The notes under the pieces are model-generated. The model did no database searches. It was not told where the DNA came from and saw only the letters and a program-made list of their open reading frames with translations. The position numbers were made by a program, and so were the translations under genes. 64,000 bases of DNA from Mesostigma viride. Taxonomy: Eukaryota > Streptophyta > Mesostigmatophyceae > Mesostigmatales > Mesostigmataceae. Where the stretch lies: positions 3,401,483 through 3,465,482 of the forward strand of contig RPFO01000065.1 in NCBI GenBank assembly GCA_009746045.1, read 5' to 3'. Below are positions 37,501-47,259 of this stretch, piece by piece (the first letter of the stretch is position 1; each line of letters starts with the position of its first letter).

Positions 37501-40500
37501 GGAGCCTTGGAGCCTTGGAGCCTTGGAGCCTTGGAGCCTTGGAGCCTTGGAGCCTTGGAGCCTTGGAGCCTTGGAGCCTTGGAGCCTTGGAGCCTTGGAG
37601 CCTTGGAGCCTTGGAGCCTTGGAGCCTTGGAGCCTTGGAGCCTTGGAGCCTTGGAGCCTTGGAGCCTTGGAGCCTTGGAGCCTTGGAGCCTTGGAGCCTT
37701 GGAGCCTTGGAGCCTTGGAGCCTTGGAGCCTTGGAGCCTTGGAGCCTTGGAGCCTTGGAGCCTTGGAGCCTTGGAGCCTTGGAGCCTTGGAGCCTTGGAG
37801 CCTTGGAGCCTTGGAGCCTTGGAGCCTTGGAGCCTTGGAGCCTTGGAGCCTTGGAGCCTTGGAGCCTTGGAGCCTTGGAGCCTTGGAGCCTTGGAGCCTT
37901 GGAGCCTTGGAGCCTTGGAGCCTTGGAGCCTTGGAGCCTTGGAGCCTTGGAGCCTTGGAGCCTTGGAGCCTTGGAGCCTTGGAGCCTTGGAGCCTTGGAG
38001 CCTTGGAGCCTTGGAGCCTTGGAGCCTTGGAGCCTTGGAGCCTTGGAGCCTTGGAGCCTTGGAGCCTTGGAGCCTTGGAGCCTTGGAGCCTTGGAGCCTT
38101 GGAGCCTTGGAGCCTTGGAGCCTTGGAGCCTTGGAGCCTTGGAGCCTTGGAGCCTTGGAGCCTTGGAGCCCTGGAGCCTTGGAGCCCTGGAGCCTTGGAG
38201 CCTTGGAGCCTTGGAGCCTTGGAGCCTTGGAGCCTTGGAGCCTTGGAGCCTTGGAGCCTTGGAGCCTTGGAGCCTTGGAGCCTTGGAGCCTTGGAGCCTT
38301 GGAGCCTTGGAGCCCTGGAGCCTTGGAGCCTTGGAGCCTTGGAGCCTTGGAGCCTTGGAGCCTTGGAGCCTTGGAGCCTTGGAGCCTTGGAGCCTTGGAG
38401 CCTTGGAGCCTTGGAGCCTTGGAGCCTTGGAGCCTTGGAGCCTTGGAGCCTTGGAGCCTTGGAGCCTTGGAGCCTTGGAGCCTTGGAGCCTTGGAGCCTT
38501 GGAGCCTTGGAGCCTTGGAGATGTGACAGGACTTCCGCCTTGTGTCTGTGGATAGGATGGCTCCCCTTGTCCCTCTTGCGGTTGTTCCTTGTTGGCTGTG
38601 GCACCACCGCGCCGTCTGCAAATTGGACAAACACTGGGTCACACACAGCTTTGGTTTCCTTGCGATGCTCCTACTTTGATTCTGTCAGGGTGGAACTGGC
38701 TGCAGAAAGCCAGGTTGGAGGTTACGACACTCTCCATTCAGGCCATGTGTAAAGCAGTAGTGTCCCAGCTAGGTTATGACAATGCTTTGGAAGGTTATTA
38801 TAATATTTTTGTTGCCAGGGATGCGCGTCAAGGTTTTCTGACATTAGCAACGGCTCCGTGTCCATCTTGCACCGTCACTGCATCTGGCAGAATAGCCTTG
38901 CAGTCTTCTTAAGGCATCTTTTTTTCCGCTCCTCCCAATCCACATTGCAGCATGTGTGCTAATGGTTTCATGGATAAAGCTGACTATGAAGAGTTTGGCA
39001 TGAACAATGTCTTTTTCACTCGTTGCCCCATCACGGTGCTCTGGTATGAGTATTTCTCCCTCATAACACCTCTCTATATTGCTCGCTGTGGACCCTCTTT
39101 GCATGCGGCGTGCCACTGCCATCTGCCACCTTGCCCACCACTGCCTCCGGACTGCGTGCAGGAAAGCAGCGCGGCCGGCAAGGTGCTTGAGGAGACGGAC
39201 ACGGGCTTCATCATGCTGCCCCGCGCCGCGCTCGGCCGCGCTTGTGGGGCCACGGGCACATTGGCCTCCAGGCCAGGCAATCTGGCCAGCAACGAGGCGG
39301 CCGGCTCAGGCCATCAAGGTGCCAACGGAGCCGGTGGCGGGGATGCAGCAGACAACGAGGGAAGCGACGGCGATGATGATGGCGCTCCACCTTGCAGCAT
39401 GCCCGACACGCCGATGGAACTCACCTCTGAGGAGAAGGCAAAAAGGTATTTCTGGTGTTTGCCTCCCCACACGCGGTCCAAGCGCCTTGTACGCCTCTGT
39501 CCTGCTGTGGTGTCTCATTACAATTCGTTCAAGTGGCCCGCCGGAGCGGCTGTACAATTTTTCCCAGTGAGCGCGCTGCCAAGTGTACTTGTGGGCAAAT
39601 TTTTAGGTGCCCCGTCACTTCGAGGTACTAAAAATTAGGCTACGGTACGAATTCAGCGAATTTCAGCGAATTTTCAGTCGAACCAAAGGAAGTGACGCCA
39701 ACTACCAAAAAGTTTCCGTTACGAATTTTCAGCCCAACACTCGCGCAAAATGAAGTGACGGCAACTACCAAAACGTTTCCGTTACGAATTTTCACTCCCA
39801 CACGTTTGCACAAGAGGAAGTGACAGCAACTACCAAAAAGTTTCCGTTACGAATTTTCAGTCCCACACTTTGCGCAAATTTTAGTAGGGCTGCACGCAAG
39901 CTACCTTTCAAAATTTTGCGCTAGTATGGAACGCATTTCATTCGTCTGGAGGAACGCTGCCCGCCAACTATCCCCGTTCAGAATGTTCCGCCGAAATTTA
40001 CTTGAGATTTGGAAATCTGAACGTGCGCGCAAATTTTAGTAGGGCTGCACGCAAGCTACCTTTCAAAATTTTGCGCAAGTATGAAACGCAATTCATTCGT
40101 CCGGAGGAATGCTGCTCGTCAACTGCCCCCGTTCAGAAATTTGCGCCGAACTTTACTTGAGATTTGGAAATCTGAACGTGCGGTTGGAGTTTCGCGGGGA
40201 AACCCAAGTTCCCTAGTAATTCACCAATGACGCGCTTCGAACACTTGCCCGCTAAAACCTAGGCAGCCGCTCCGGCTGGCCACTTAAACGAAACTTGATG
40301 GCTACTATCTCTGTGCTGGATGCTTGCTTGTGGGCCCCAAGATTGCTCCTGTTCTCTCCAGCCTGCAGTGGGGCGGATCCCACACATTACACAGCTACCT
40401 TTTATGTAGATGCCTGCCCCCTGTAGATGTGCTGATGGATTCATTGAAATGTTAGGATTTTATTACTTACGGTGCAAGTCCAGAGTGCATGCACATTGTT

Positions 40501-40968
40501 GGCACTTTGCCACAGGATCTCTCCTTGTTCAACTTTGATCTTTTCTGTTGTGTCACTATGTCGGATACTTCTCATATTCTTTTGGGCATGTACCTTGCGC
40601 TGCATGGCTGAACCTTTGCGTAAAGCTTCCAACAAATAGCATGGGGTGCGAATCTGTTTCGCTTCCAACAAACAGCATGAGGTGCGGATCTGTTTTGGCA
40701 TGGCTGTTGAGCTGTGGCACTTGTTGGGAGAGGTTGCCAATGCTTTTATCATACTTCAGAGAATGACGTATAAGGTTGCATCTGCGCATGAAACAGTTGC
40801 TAATGGGCTGTTTGAAATGAATGCAGATGTCAGTGACTCAGTGTGTGAGAGGTGCTAAAGAGTTACATGTGACGCGATTCTAATCGTGCCGTGTTGATCT
40901 TACAGCCTGGCTATCAACAACTGGTTGCAGAGCAGCTTACGGCCATACATAAGCATCTCGGATCGTAA
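25572..40968 (+). CDS. HAT1: Histone acetyltransferase type B catalytic subunit HAT1
   Basis: HAT1 acetylates newly made histone H4 (Lys5/Lys12 in known homologues) using acetyl-CoA before chromatin assembly. Exons with matching phase: 25572-25644, 25979-26005, 26322-26440, 26789-26857, 27773-27814, 28497-28570, [missing exon], 31239-31415, 33273-33395, 34136-34195, 34540-34737, 35711-35794, 36819-36860 and 39162-~39445. The likely last exon is 40906-40968. Landmarks: ANDCIAFHL near the N-terminus, YTHQHFGDGETIYGYKGLR (HAT1_N hallmark), VDVYFHAVTFHAY, WEIFVALER, GFCTVYHFYAYPDSTRMRLS, the acetyl-CoA loop LPPFRRRGHA (R/QxxGxG/A), and DVTVEDPNQDFQRLRD with the conserved Glu-Asp of the active site. 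PGYQQLVAEQLTAIHKHLGS then stop resembles the helical C-terminus of plant HAT1. One exon between 28570 and 31239 was not identified, because phase 2 must be restored to 0. Introns are repeat-swollen. Confidence 0.9.
28838..28975 (+). repeat. Dispersed RRPEIW repeat copy inside a HAT1 intron
   Basis: Inverted relative of 15530-15727 and 1955-2038. It shares the translated text RRPEIW, ARACCY and VVQDDGNEWRW. It lies in the large intron after the exon ending 28570. Confidence 0.55.
31813..32612. repeat. Minisatellite, 25 copies of a 32-bp unit, HAT1 intron
   Basis: GAGCAGTCACAAATGAGGAT plus ACTGGCTGAATA repeats for exactly 800 bp. Variants include ACTTGCTG, GCAGTTAC and GAACA in scattered units. 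It lies between the exons ending 31415 and starting 33273. Confidence 0.95.
36990..38520. repeat. Octanucleotide array GAGCCTTG, ~191 copies, HAT1 intron
   Basis: 1,531 bp of an 8-bp unit, interrupted only by single T-to-C changes near 37483, 38171, 38187 and 38315. Because 8 is not a multiple of 3, every forward frame reads the same rotated 8-residue peptide (LEPWSLGA). The reverse strand reads QGSKAPRL, so very long frames are open without being genes. It sits between the HAT1 exons ending 36860 and starting 39162. Confidence 0.97.
39526..40290. mobile_element. TIR element (765 bp) in the last HAT1 intron
   Basis: The left end (39526-39552) and the reverse complement of the right end (40264-40290) share AAGTGGCC, then GCCGGAGCGGCTG with one mismatch between. 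Inside are three ~65-bp copies of a block containing AACTACCAAAA.GTTTCCGTT (about 39690-39865) and a 155-bp tandem duplication (about 39871-40185). No transposase is present, and target duplication was not resolved. Confidence 0.6.
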
Positions 40969-41547
40969 TGCCTAACAATGTTGCTTGTAATCCGCTTTTG
41001 CTGAACCTATCAAGCACTCACTTGCCAAATCCGCGTTATGTATGGAGCTAGGTTGTGATTTCTTGATGTCATGCTTTTCATGATCTACGCTCCCCAAATA
41101 ACCCCCCTGCACGTTTTTCGTGACGGTTATAGAGTAAATGGGTGAGCTGAAGCGTTTCTCGTGGCAAAGCACCAAGTGCTATTTCTCACCCTGCGTGTTG
41201 TCACTGCGTGCTCTGCGAGTGCAGATCACAAGAAGACTACGATGCGTTGCAGGCATCATATGATCTGGTACTACAAAGGGTTCAATAAAGCCCGCGCTTC
41301 TTGGGATTCTGCCTCCAGGAACTGTCGCAGACTCAGATTATAAGGCATCTCAATTGGTATTGCATTTTGGTGTGGCTTTCCTACACGATGGCTTGATTGG
41401 GTACAGAATAAATTCGTAAATGGGGGGGATTCCCGGCCACATAGCCAGTTCAGAACACTGGAATACTTGAAGCTTAATGTAACGATTACATTTCACAACA
41501 CATCAACAATGACCCATAGATGGTTGAATAAAATTCGTTAAAGTAAA
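40969..41547. other. HAT1 downstream region with TGTAA signal
   Basis: TGTAA, the usual chlorophyte polyadenylation signal, is at 40986-40990, 18 bp after the proposed HAT1 stop. Nothing else gene-like was seen up to the repeat block at 41548. Confidence 0.4.
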
Positions 41548-41640
41548 ACGTGCTCCCGTCATGGGGAGTCACGGAGCACCGGAGTGCTTAATTGATCCAG
41601 GGCTGTATGTGCACAACAGGAATTAATTAATTAATAATTA
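41548..41640. repeat. Partial extra copy of the composite element tip plus (TTAA)n
   Basis: CGTGCTCCCGTCATGGGGAG through TGTATGTGCACAACAGGAA repeats the first ~70 bp of the element that starts at 41641. The two are separated by a TTAATTAATTAATAATTAA run at 41623-41641. Confidence 0.65.
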
Positions 41641-41978
41641 AACTCGTGCTCCCGTTGGGGAGTCACGGAGAACCAAAGTGTTTTTAATGCCTGTATGTGC
41701 ACAACAGAAAGAAAGGGCAGAGACCCCCTTTCTCCTTCATGCATGCCAGAGGCATGCCACAGCTGCAATCGGACACGATAGACGATCCGGCAAGTTCTGT
41801 GGGTGCAATAAGACCCATGTGAGCATATCATAACAAGGAGCGTGGGCAAGTAATCTGATCATAGCCAGGACGTAGCATGGCTGTACAAGGGCTAAGCTAA
41901 GGCTATGGCTGGTTGTGTACCGTGTGTTAGCGGTGCACGTGCATGGTATGGTGGCACGGCTAGGCAAACATTCTAGGC

Positions 41979-42050
41979 ATTTTCCGCGTTTTCCGCGTTT
42001 TCCGCGTTTTCCGCGTTTTCCGCGTTTTCCGCGTTTTCCGCGTTTTCCGC
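41979..42050. repeat. 9-bp tandem repeat CGTTTTCCG, about 8 copies
   Basis: Simple tandem run leading straight into the first 393-bp unit. Two copies of the same motif recur at each later unit boundary, so it is probably the slippage-expanded edge of that repeat. Confidence 0.9.
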
Positions 42051-43282
42051 GGCCCGGCACTGAACGCAAAGGTTTTCACCTTTGCGGAGTGCCTGATCAG
42101 AATATACGCTTGGCTGATTTCGTTAGTACCGGCTACGCCCCCTTCTAAAGAAGGATTCAGCCGTGTTCAGCCCGTCTCACGGTGCGAGACTGAACAAGTC
42201 TCGCGTGCAGACATGTGTGTAGTACTCCTACACACAGATCTCGAGTGATTTATCTAGTACCAAATCCGAAAGGCTTGCATCACTCCCCGGACAGGAGAAC
42301 TTTTGCGGATGACTGTAGGTGTAAGTTGGCGATGCCATGGTAACCGGAGACGTCCGTCCTATAGTCAGCAAAATTGGTGCGAGAGGTCCCCAGTTCGATT
42401 CCGGTCGGATTCATTTGCAGATCGCGTTTTCCGCGTTTTCCGCGGCCCGGCACTGAACGCAAAGGTTTTCACCTTTGCGGAGTGCCTGATCAGAATATAC
42501 GCTTGGCTGATTTCGTTAGTACCGGCTACGCCCCCTTCTAAAGAAGGATTCAGCCGTGTTCAGCCCGTCTCACGGTGCGAGACTGAACAAGTCTCGCGTG
42601 CAGACATGTGTGTAGTACTCCTACACACAGATCTCGAGTGATTTATCTAGTACCAAATCCGAAAGGCTTGCATCACTCCCCGGACAGGAGAACTTTTGCG
42701 GATGACTGTAGGTGTAAGTTGGCGATGCCATGGTAACCGGAGACGTCCGTCCTATAGTCAGCAAAATTGGTGCGAGAGGTCCCCAGTTCGATTCCGGTCG
42801 GATTCATTTGCAGATCGCGTTTTCCGCGTTTTCCGCGGCCCGGCACTGAACGCAAAGGTTTTCACCTTTGCGGAGTGCCTGATCAGAATATACGCTTGGC
42901 TGATTTCGTTAGTACCGGCTACGCCCCCTTCTAAAGAAGGATTCAGCCGTGTTCAGCCCGTCTCACGGTGCGAGACTGAACAAGTCTCGCGTGCAGACAT
43001 GTGTGTAGTACTCCTACACACAGATCTCGAGTGATTTATCTAGTACCAAATCCGAAAGGCTTGCATCACTCCCCGGACAGGAGAACTTTTGTGGATGACT
43101 GTAGGTGTAAGTTGGCGATGCCATGGTAACCGGAGACGTCCGTCCTATAGTCAGCAAAATTGGTGCGAGAGGTCCCCAGTTCGATTCCGGTCGGATTCAT
43201 TTGCAGATCGCGTTTTCCGCGTTTTCCGCGGCCCGGCACTGAACGCAAAGGTTTTCACCTTTGCGGAGTGCCTGATCAGAAT
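42051..43282 (+). repeat. 393-bp tandem repeat, three full units plus a partial one
   Basis: GGCCCGGCACTGAACGCAAA begins at 42051, 42444, 42837 and 43230. Units are almost identical (one G-to-T difference near 43091). Each holds hairpins (GTCTCACGGTGCGAGAC and TGTGTGTAGTACTCCTACACACA-like) and a tRNA-like segment. A diverged inverted relative is at 2231-2500. Confidence 0.92.
42353..42410 (+). ncRNA. tRNA-like segment in each 393-bp unit (possible Pol III promoter)
   Basis: TCCGTCC, then TATAGTCAGCAAAATTGG (A-box-like), AGTTCGATTCC (10 of 11 to the B-box GGTTCGANTCC) and GGTCGGA, which could pair with TCCGTCC with one mismatch. The A-to-B spacing is too short for an anticodon arm, so it is not a functional tRNA. 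It looks like a tRNA-derived SINE head. The copies at +393 and +786 are identical here. Confidence 0.4.
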
Positions 43283-43384
43283 TCTAGGCATGGCTGCAGT
43301 GACTACCTATTATATTACAAGCTAGGGCCGGCTATGCTAGCCCGCAGGCCGCAGGGGGCGTCCACATCTTGTGGTTGACAGGAA

Positions 43385-43690
43385 GCAAGGGCAGAGACCC
43401 CCTTTCTCCTTCATGCCAGAGGCATGCCGCAGCAGCAATCGGACACGATAGACGATCCGGCAAATTGTGTGGATGCCGGCAATAAGACCCGCGTGAGCAT
43501 ACATATCATAGCAAGGAGCGTGGGCAAGCAAGCCGAGCATTAAGCTAGGGCGTAGCGCATGGCTGACTGTACTGATGCTAAGCTAGGCTATGGCTGATTG
43601 TGTACCGTGCATTAGCTAGCCATGCACGTGACTAGGTGTGGTGGCAAGGCTAGCTAGGCAACGCTAACATTCTAGTAGGCATGGCTGCCA
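43385..43690 (+). repeat. Second, internal copy of the composite element's left block
   Basis: Repeats 41707-41990 in the same orientation (GGGCAGAGACCCCCTTTCTC through CGGACACGATAGACGATCCG and onward) with ~15% scattered differences, judged by eye. Its right side continues into the left arm of the palindrome. Confidence 0.7.
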
Positions 43691-43706
43691 TGCATGGCAG
43701 CAGTGA

Positions 43707-44858
43707 CTACCAATGATCGATTACAAGGGCTATTCTAGCCAGCAGGGGGCGCGCCCACATCTTGTGGTTGATCATCAGGCCGTCCCCGCCCCTCCAGTAC
43801 ACCTTGGGCTTCTGGGGATCCAGCTTGTGGCGGAGGTATTCTGGCCGGCCACAGGTCGCGTCCGGCTGCTGCTGCTGAGCGGGGGTCAGGTCGTCGTCCA
43901 GGCTGCGTCCAGGTGAGGTCGTGCAACCTCCGTACGACGATCGAGAAAGGAACCGCTGCTTGTCATCAGGGGAGGGGACTTCAGCAGCTAGTGAGCAGGA
44001 CCATGGTGCATGGGGGAGCCGCCTTGTCCTGTGAGTTGGCGGAAGGCGGTGCATGGCACCCGCGCACTTCCTGTACCTAGCTTACCTACCAGCTACTAAA
44101 GGCCCATGAGGGTAAAAAGCTGGTCCTTGAGCGCGTCCGCCGTGTCGGCAAGGGTGGTTGACGTCTCACCTGGCTTCTAGGGGAAACGACGCAGCACCAC
44201 TCGGCAGTCGCGGCGAGCGCAGGCGGTGGCCTCCCGTTGTTTTGCCCGGTGGAGGTCTTCCAGCTCCTGCAGTTTGGTGGCGATGGCGTCAGTGGTCAGT
44301 CGAGCTAGGCGGTCGCTGACCGCAGCAGGTCCGCGTATGATCGAGTGCTGCGAGAGGCTACCATCTGCCAGCCCGGGTGGCCTGCCCAGGCTGTGATATG
44401 GTATGTGGCCCGGCCGTCTGCGCTGCAATCGCCGGGACCTGCGCAGCCAGGGCATCGTTTTGGGCGGTGATGGCTTCGAGCTTCTTGACGAGCAGGCCGC
44501 ACTTGCCGGGCTCCACCAAGCTGGTTCATTTGGCGAGAGACAAGTGCAGCGTGCGTCTCAAATGCCGGCCTGCGCCGCGGTACGTCGATCTGCAGCGCCG
44601 TGACCTGAGGTTGGAGCTTGTGGGCAACCCTGGTTTCCACATTGGACGGACCCGGCGGGCCTCCACTGTGTTGAGCGTGGTGTTCAGCGATGTCAGCTCA
44701 GCATAGTGACCTGGCCGCAGACTGGCCGAGTCAGTACTCGGCCAGGCTGCGGCCAGGTCACTATGCTCCTCCAGCTTCAAATGCGCATAGGTCATCCTTG
44801 CAGACTGGGAGGAAGCCGATGCGGCGGCGCCCGGCTGCGCGGGGCCTGGGGTGCGCAC
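43707..44858 (-). pseudogene. ORF1-like pseudogene, left arm of palindrome
   Basis: Reading right to left, the segments are: a coiled-coil-like part (ELTSLNTTLNTVEARRVRP, about 44700-44640), then KLQELEDLHRAKQREATACA (about 44270-44210), and a C-terminal domain with SLDDDLTPAQQQQPD and KVYWRGGDGLMINHKMW (about 43890-43745). These fall in different frames, so the gene is broken. The order of coiled coil followed by a nucleic-acid-binding domain matches LINE ORF1 proteins. The C-terminal part parallels the fragment at 14838-15188. Confidence 0.5.
44701..44766. other. Near-perfect hairpin, 31-bp arms, 4-nt loop
   Basis: The arms 44701-44731 and 44736-44766 are reverse complements with a single mismatch. 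The sequence begins GCATAGTGACCTGGCCGCAG. It sits inside the left ORF1-like pseudogene and is absent as a hairpin from the right arm. Confidence 0.85.
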
Positions 44859-45899
44859 AGAGCGTTGTGGTGATTGTACCCTTGATATGTCGCTTAGGCC
44901 GTCGGAGCTGGAAATATTGGCTGGTCGAGATAATCAGTCAGGCGTTGTTGCGCTTTGTCAAAATCCTGGCCGGAGCCAGGACATGTCGCCATTGTAGTCG
45001 ATAGCAGCCCCTACGTCAAGGGACAAATTGAGCTTCCTGTTCGAGGACCTGGAGGACCGGCCGGCCTGGACGACTTTCTGCGTCGACAATTGTTGCCACT
45101 CCCATGCAGATGGAGAAGCGCGTGCAGGCGCCGGGGACGAAATGGCTCCATTTGCGTTCGTGGGCAGGGTTTCTTGGGCTCAGGCGAGGCGCTTGCTTGG
45201 CCGAGCCGCGATCGTTTGCATGGCTCAGACGGCGGCCGGTATGGCTGACGGCGGAATCATCTCAGATCTTTTGCGTATAATTAACCCAAATTCGGTCAGA
45301 CCCGACTTGCATTCGATGCGCCTTTTTAAGACGCACTCGCTCGTGTAATCGGTTACGGCTGACACGCAGTATCGAAAATTAAGTTACGCACATGTGACAA
45401 GCAGCTATGACGACTCCAAAAGCCAAACGAGGTTTGGTTGGAAAAGGAGCTTTCCGGCTCCCAGCCCAACCTACTCGCCATCGTCCTTTCCCAGCCGCCC
45501 ATGGGCCCGCAAACCCATCGCCAGCAAACCCATCGCCAAGCGCCTCACCAGAGCTAGCCCAAGAACCCCTGCCATGATCGCAAATGGAGCCAGTACCTCC
45601 CAAGCGACACACGATCATTTTCTGTCTTTCAATAACTGGCGCATGACGAAGGATCGAAGAATGGCGCCGAAATCATCAGGTTCTTACTCGGTCACCAGGA
45701 ACGCAAGCTCTTGGGGCCCAACGGGCCCATTCCTGCCGCCCACGTGGAGGCGTTCATCGCCAGGCCAGACCACCGCCTCGCTATCCTGTGCAGCTTCTTC
45801 CAGCTAACCGAACTGTTCCCGACGTAATCGTCGCCAAAATCCGCAACCCATGCAGCCCGGCCTCCACGTGCGCCGCCGACAGCCACGTCGGCTCCCTCC

Positions 45900-46925
45900 C
45901 TCTGCATGCAAGGATGATATCCGAGCAGTGCTGGAGCTAGGAGCACGTTACCTCCGGCCGCTGGCCGAGAAGATGACATCGCAACACGACGCTCAACACG
46001 GTGGAGGCCCGGGTCTCCAAATTATGTGGAAACCAAGGTCGTCCACAAGCTTCAACCTCAGTTCTGACACGGTGCTGCGCACACCGCGGCGCAGGCATCT
46101 TCTGAGACGCACCGGCTGCACTTGTCTCTCGATCGCCTAAACCAGGTGGAGGGCAAGTGCGGCGTGCTCATGAATTAAGAAGCTTGAAGCCATCACCGCC
46201 CACACCGGCGCCGAGGCCCTGGCCTCACACTGAGGTCCCAAAGATAGCGGAGCAGACGGCCACCATCGCATCCGGCCGGCCAGCCACCCCGCGGCAGGAT
46301 GCTGCATGGCGACCTCCCGGCCCTCTCCTATGCGGACGGCTGCTGCGGTCGACAGCGACCGCCTCCACAACTGACGCCATCGCTATACGAAACTCCAGGA
46401 TCGAGCTTGAAGACAGGTCTTCGCCATGCACAACAACAGGAGGCCACCGGCCGCGCCCGCCGCGACTGCCGGGTGGTACGAGGTGCTGCTTCGCTTCCAC
46501 CATGAAGAAGCTAGCCAGGTGAGACGTCAACCACCCTAGCTTGCCGACGAGCTCAAGGACCAGTTCCTTACCCTCATGGGCCTTGTAGCCGCCTAGCCGG
46601 TAGGTGAGGTAGAACTGTGTGGGTGCCACCGCCGTCCCCACTCGCGGGACAAGGCGGCTCCCCCACCAGTCCTGCTCACCTTCCCCTCCCCTGAGGACAA
46701 GCTGCCAGCGGTTCCATTCTCGTCGCAAGTGGTTGCACGACCTCACCTGGACGCTGGACGACGATCGACCTGACCCCTGCTCAGCAGCAGCAGCGACGCA
46801 ACCTGTGGCCGGAATACCTCGGCCACAAGCAGGACCCCCAGAAGCCCCAGGTGTACTGGAGGGGCGGGGACCTGATGATCAACCACAAGATGTGGGCGCG
46901 CCCCCTGCGGCCGGGCTAGCATAGC
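45900..46925 (+). pseudogene. ORF1-like pseudogene, right arm of palindrome
   Basis: Inverted counterpart of 43707-44858. In changing frames it contains the same coiled-coil text (TSLNTTLNTVEARV equivalent near 45985-46020), the DAIA..L.ELED..R helix region (about 46375-46430), and the C-terminal domain with VYWRGGDLMINHKMWARPL (about 46850-46905), followed by a stop. Frameshifts prevent a continuous product. The two copies diverge from a common centre near 45.34 kb. Confidence 0.5.
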
Positions 46926-47259
46926 CCTAGCTTGTAGCCATTGGTAGTCACTGAGCCGCCATGGCAGCCATGCCTAGAATGTTTGCCTAGCTGTGCCACC
47001 ATACCTATAGTCACGTGCACCGCTAACACACGGTACACAGCCATAGCCTCAGCTTAGTCCTTGTACAGCCATGCTACGTCCTGGCTATGCTCAGATCACT
47101 TGCCCACGCTTCTTGTTACATGACATGCTCACATGGGTCTTACTGCGCCCGCAGATCTTGCCGGATTGTTTACCGTGTCCGATTGCAGCTGTGGCATGCC
47201 TCTGGCATGAAGGAGAAAGGGGGTCTCTGCCCTTTCTTTCTGTTGTGCACACACAGGGA

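Noticed and set aside
36258-38752. Frames of 500-765 codons with LEPWSLGA or QGSKAPRL repeats
   Set aside because: They are produced by the 8-bp tandem repeat inside a HAT1 intron and are equally open in several frames on both strands.
42353-42410. Functional tRNA gene
   Set aside because: The space between the A-box-like and B-box-like motifs is too short for an anticodon arm, and the T-stem pairs poorly.
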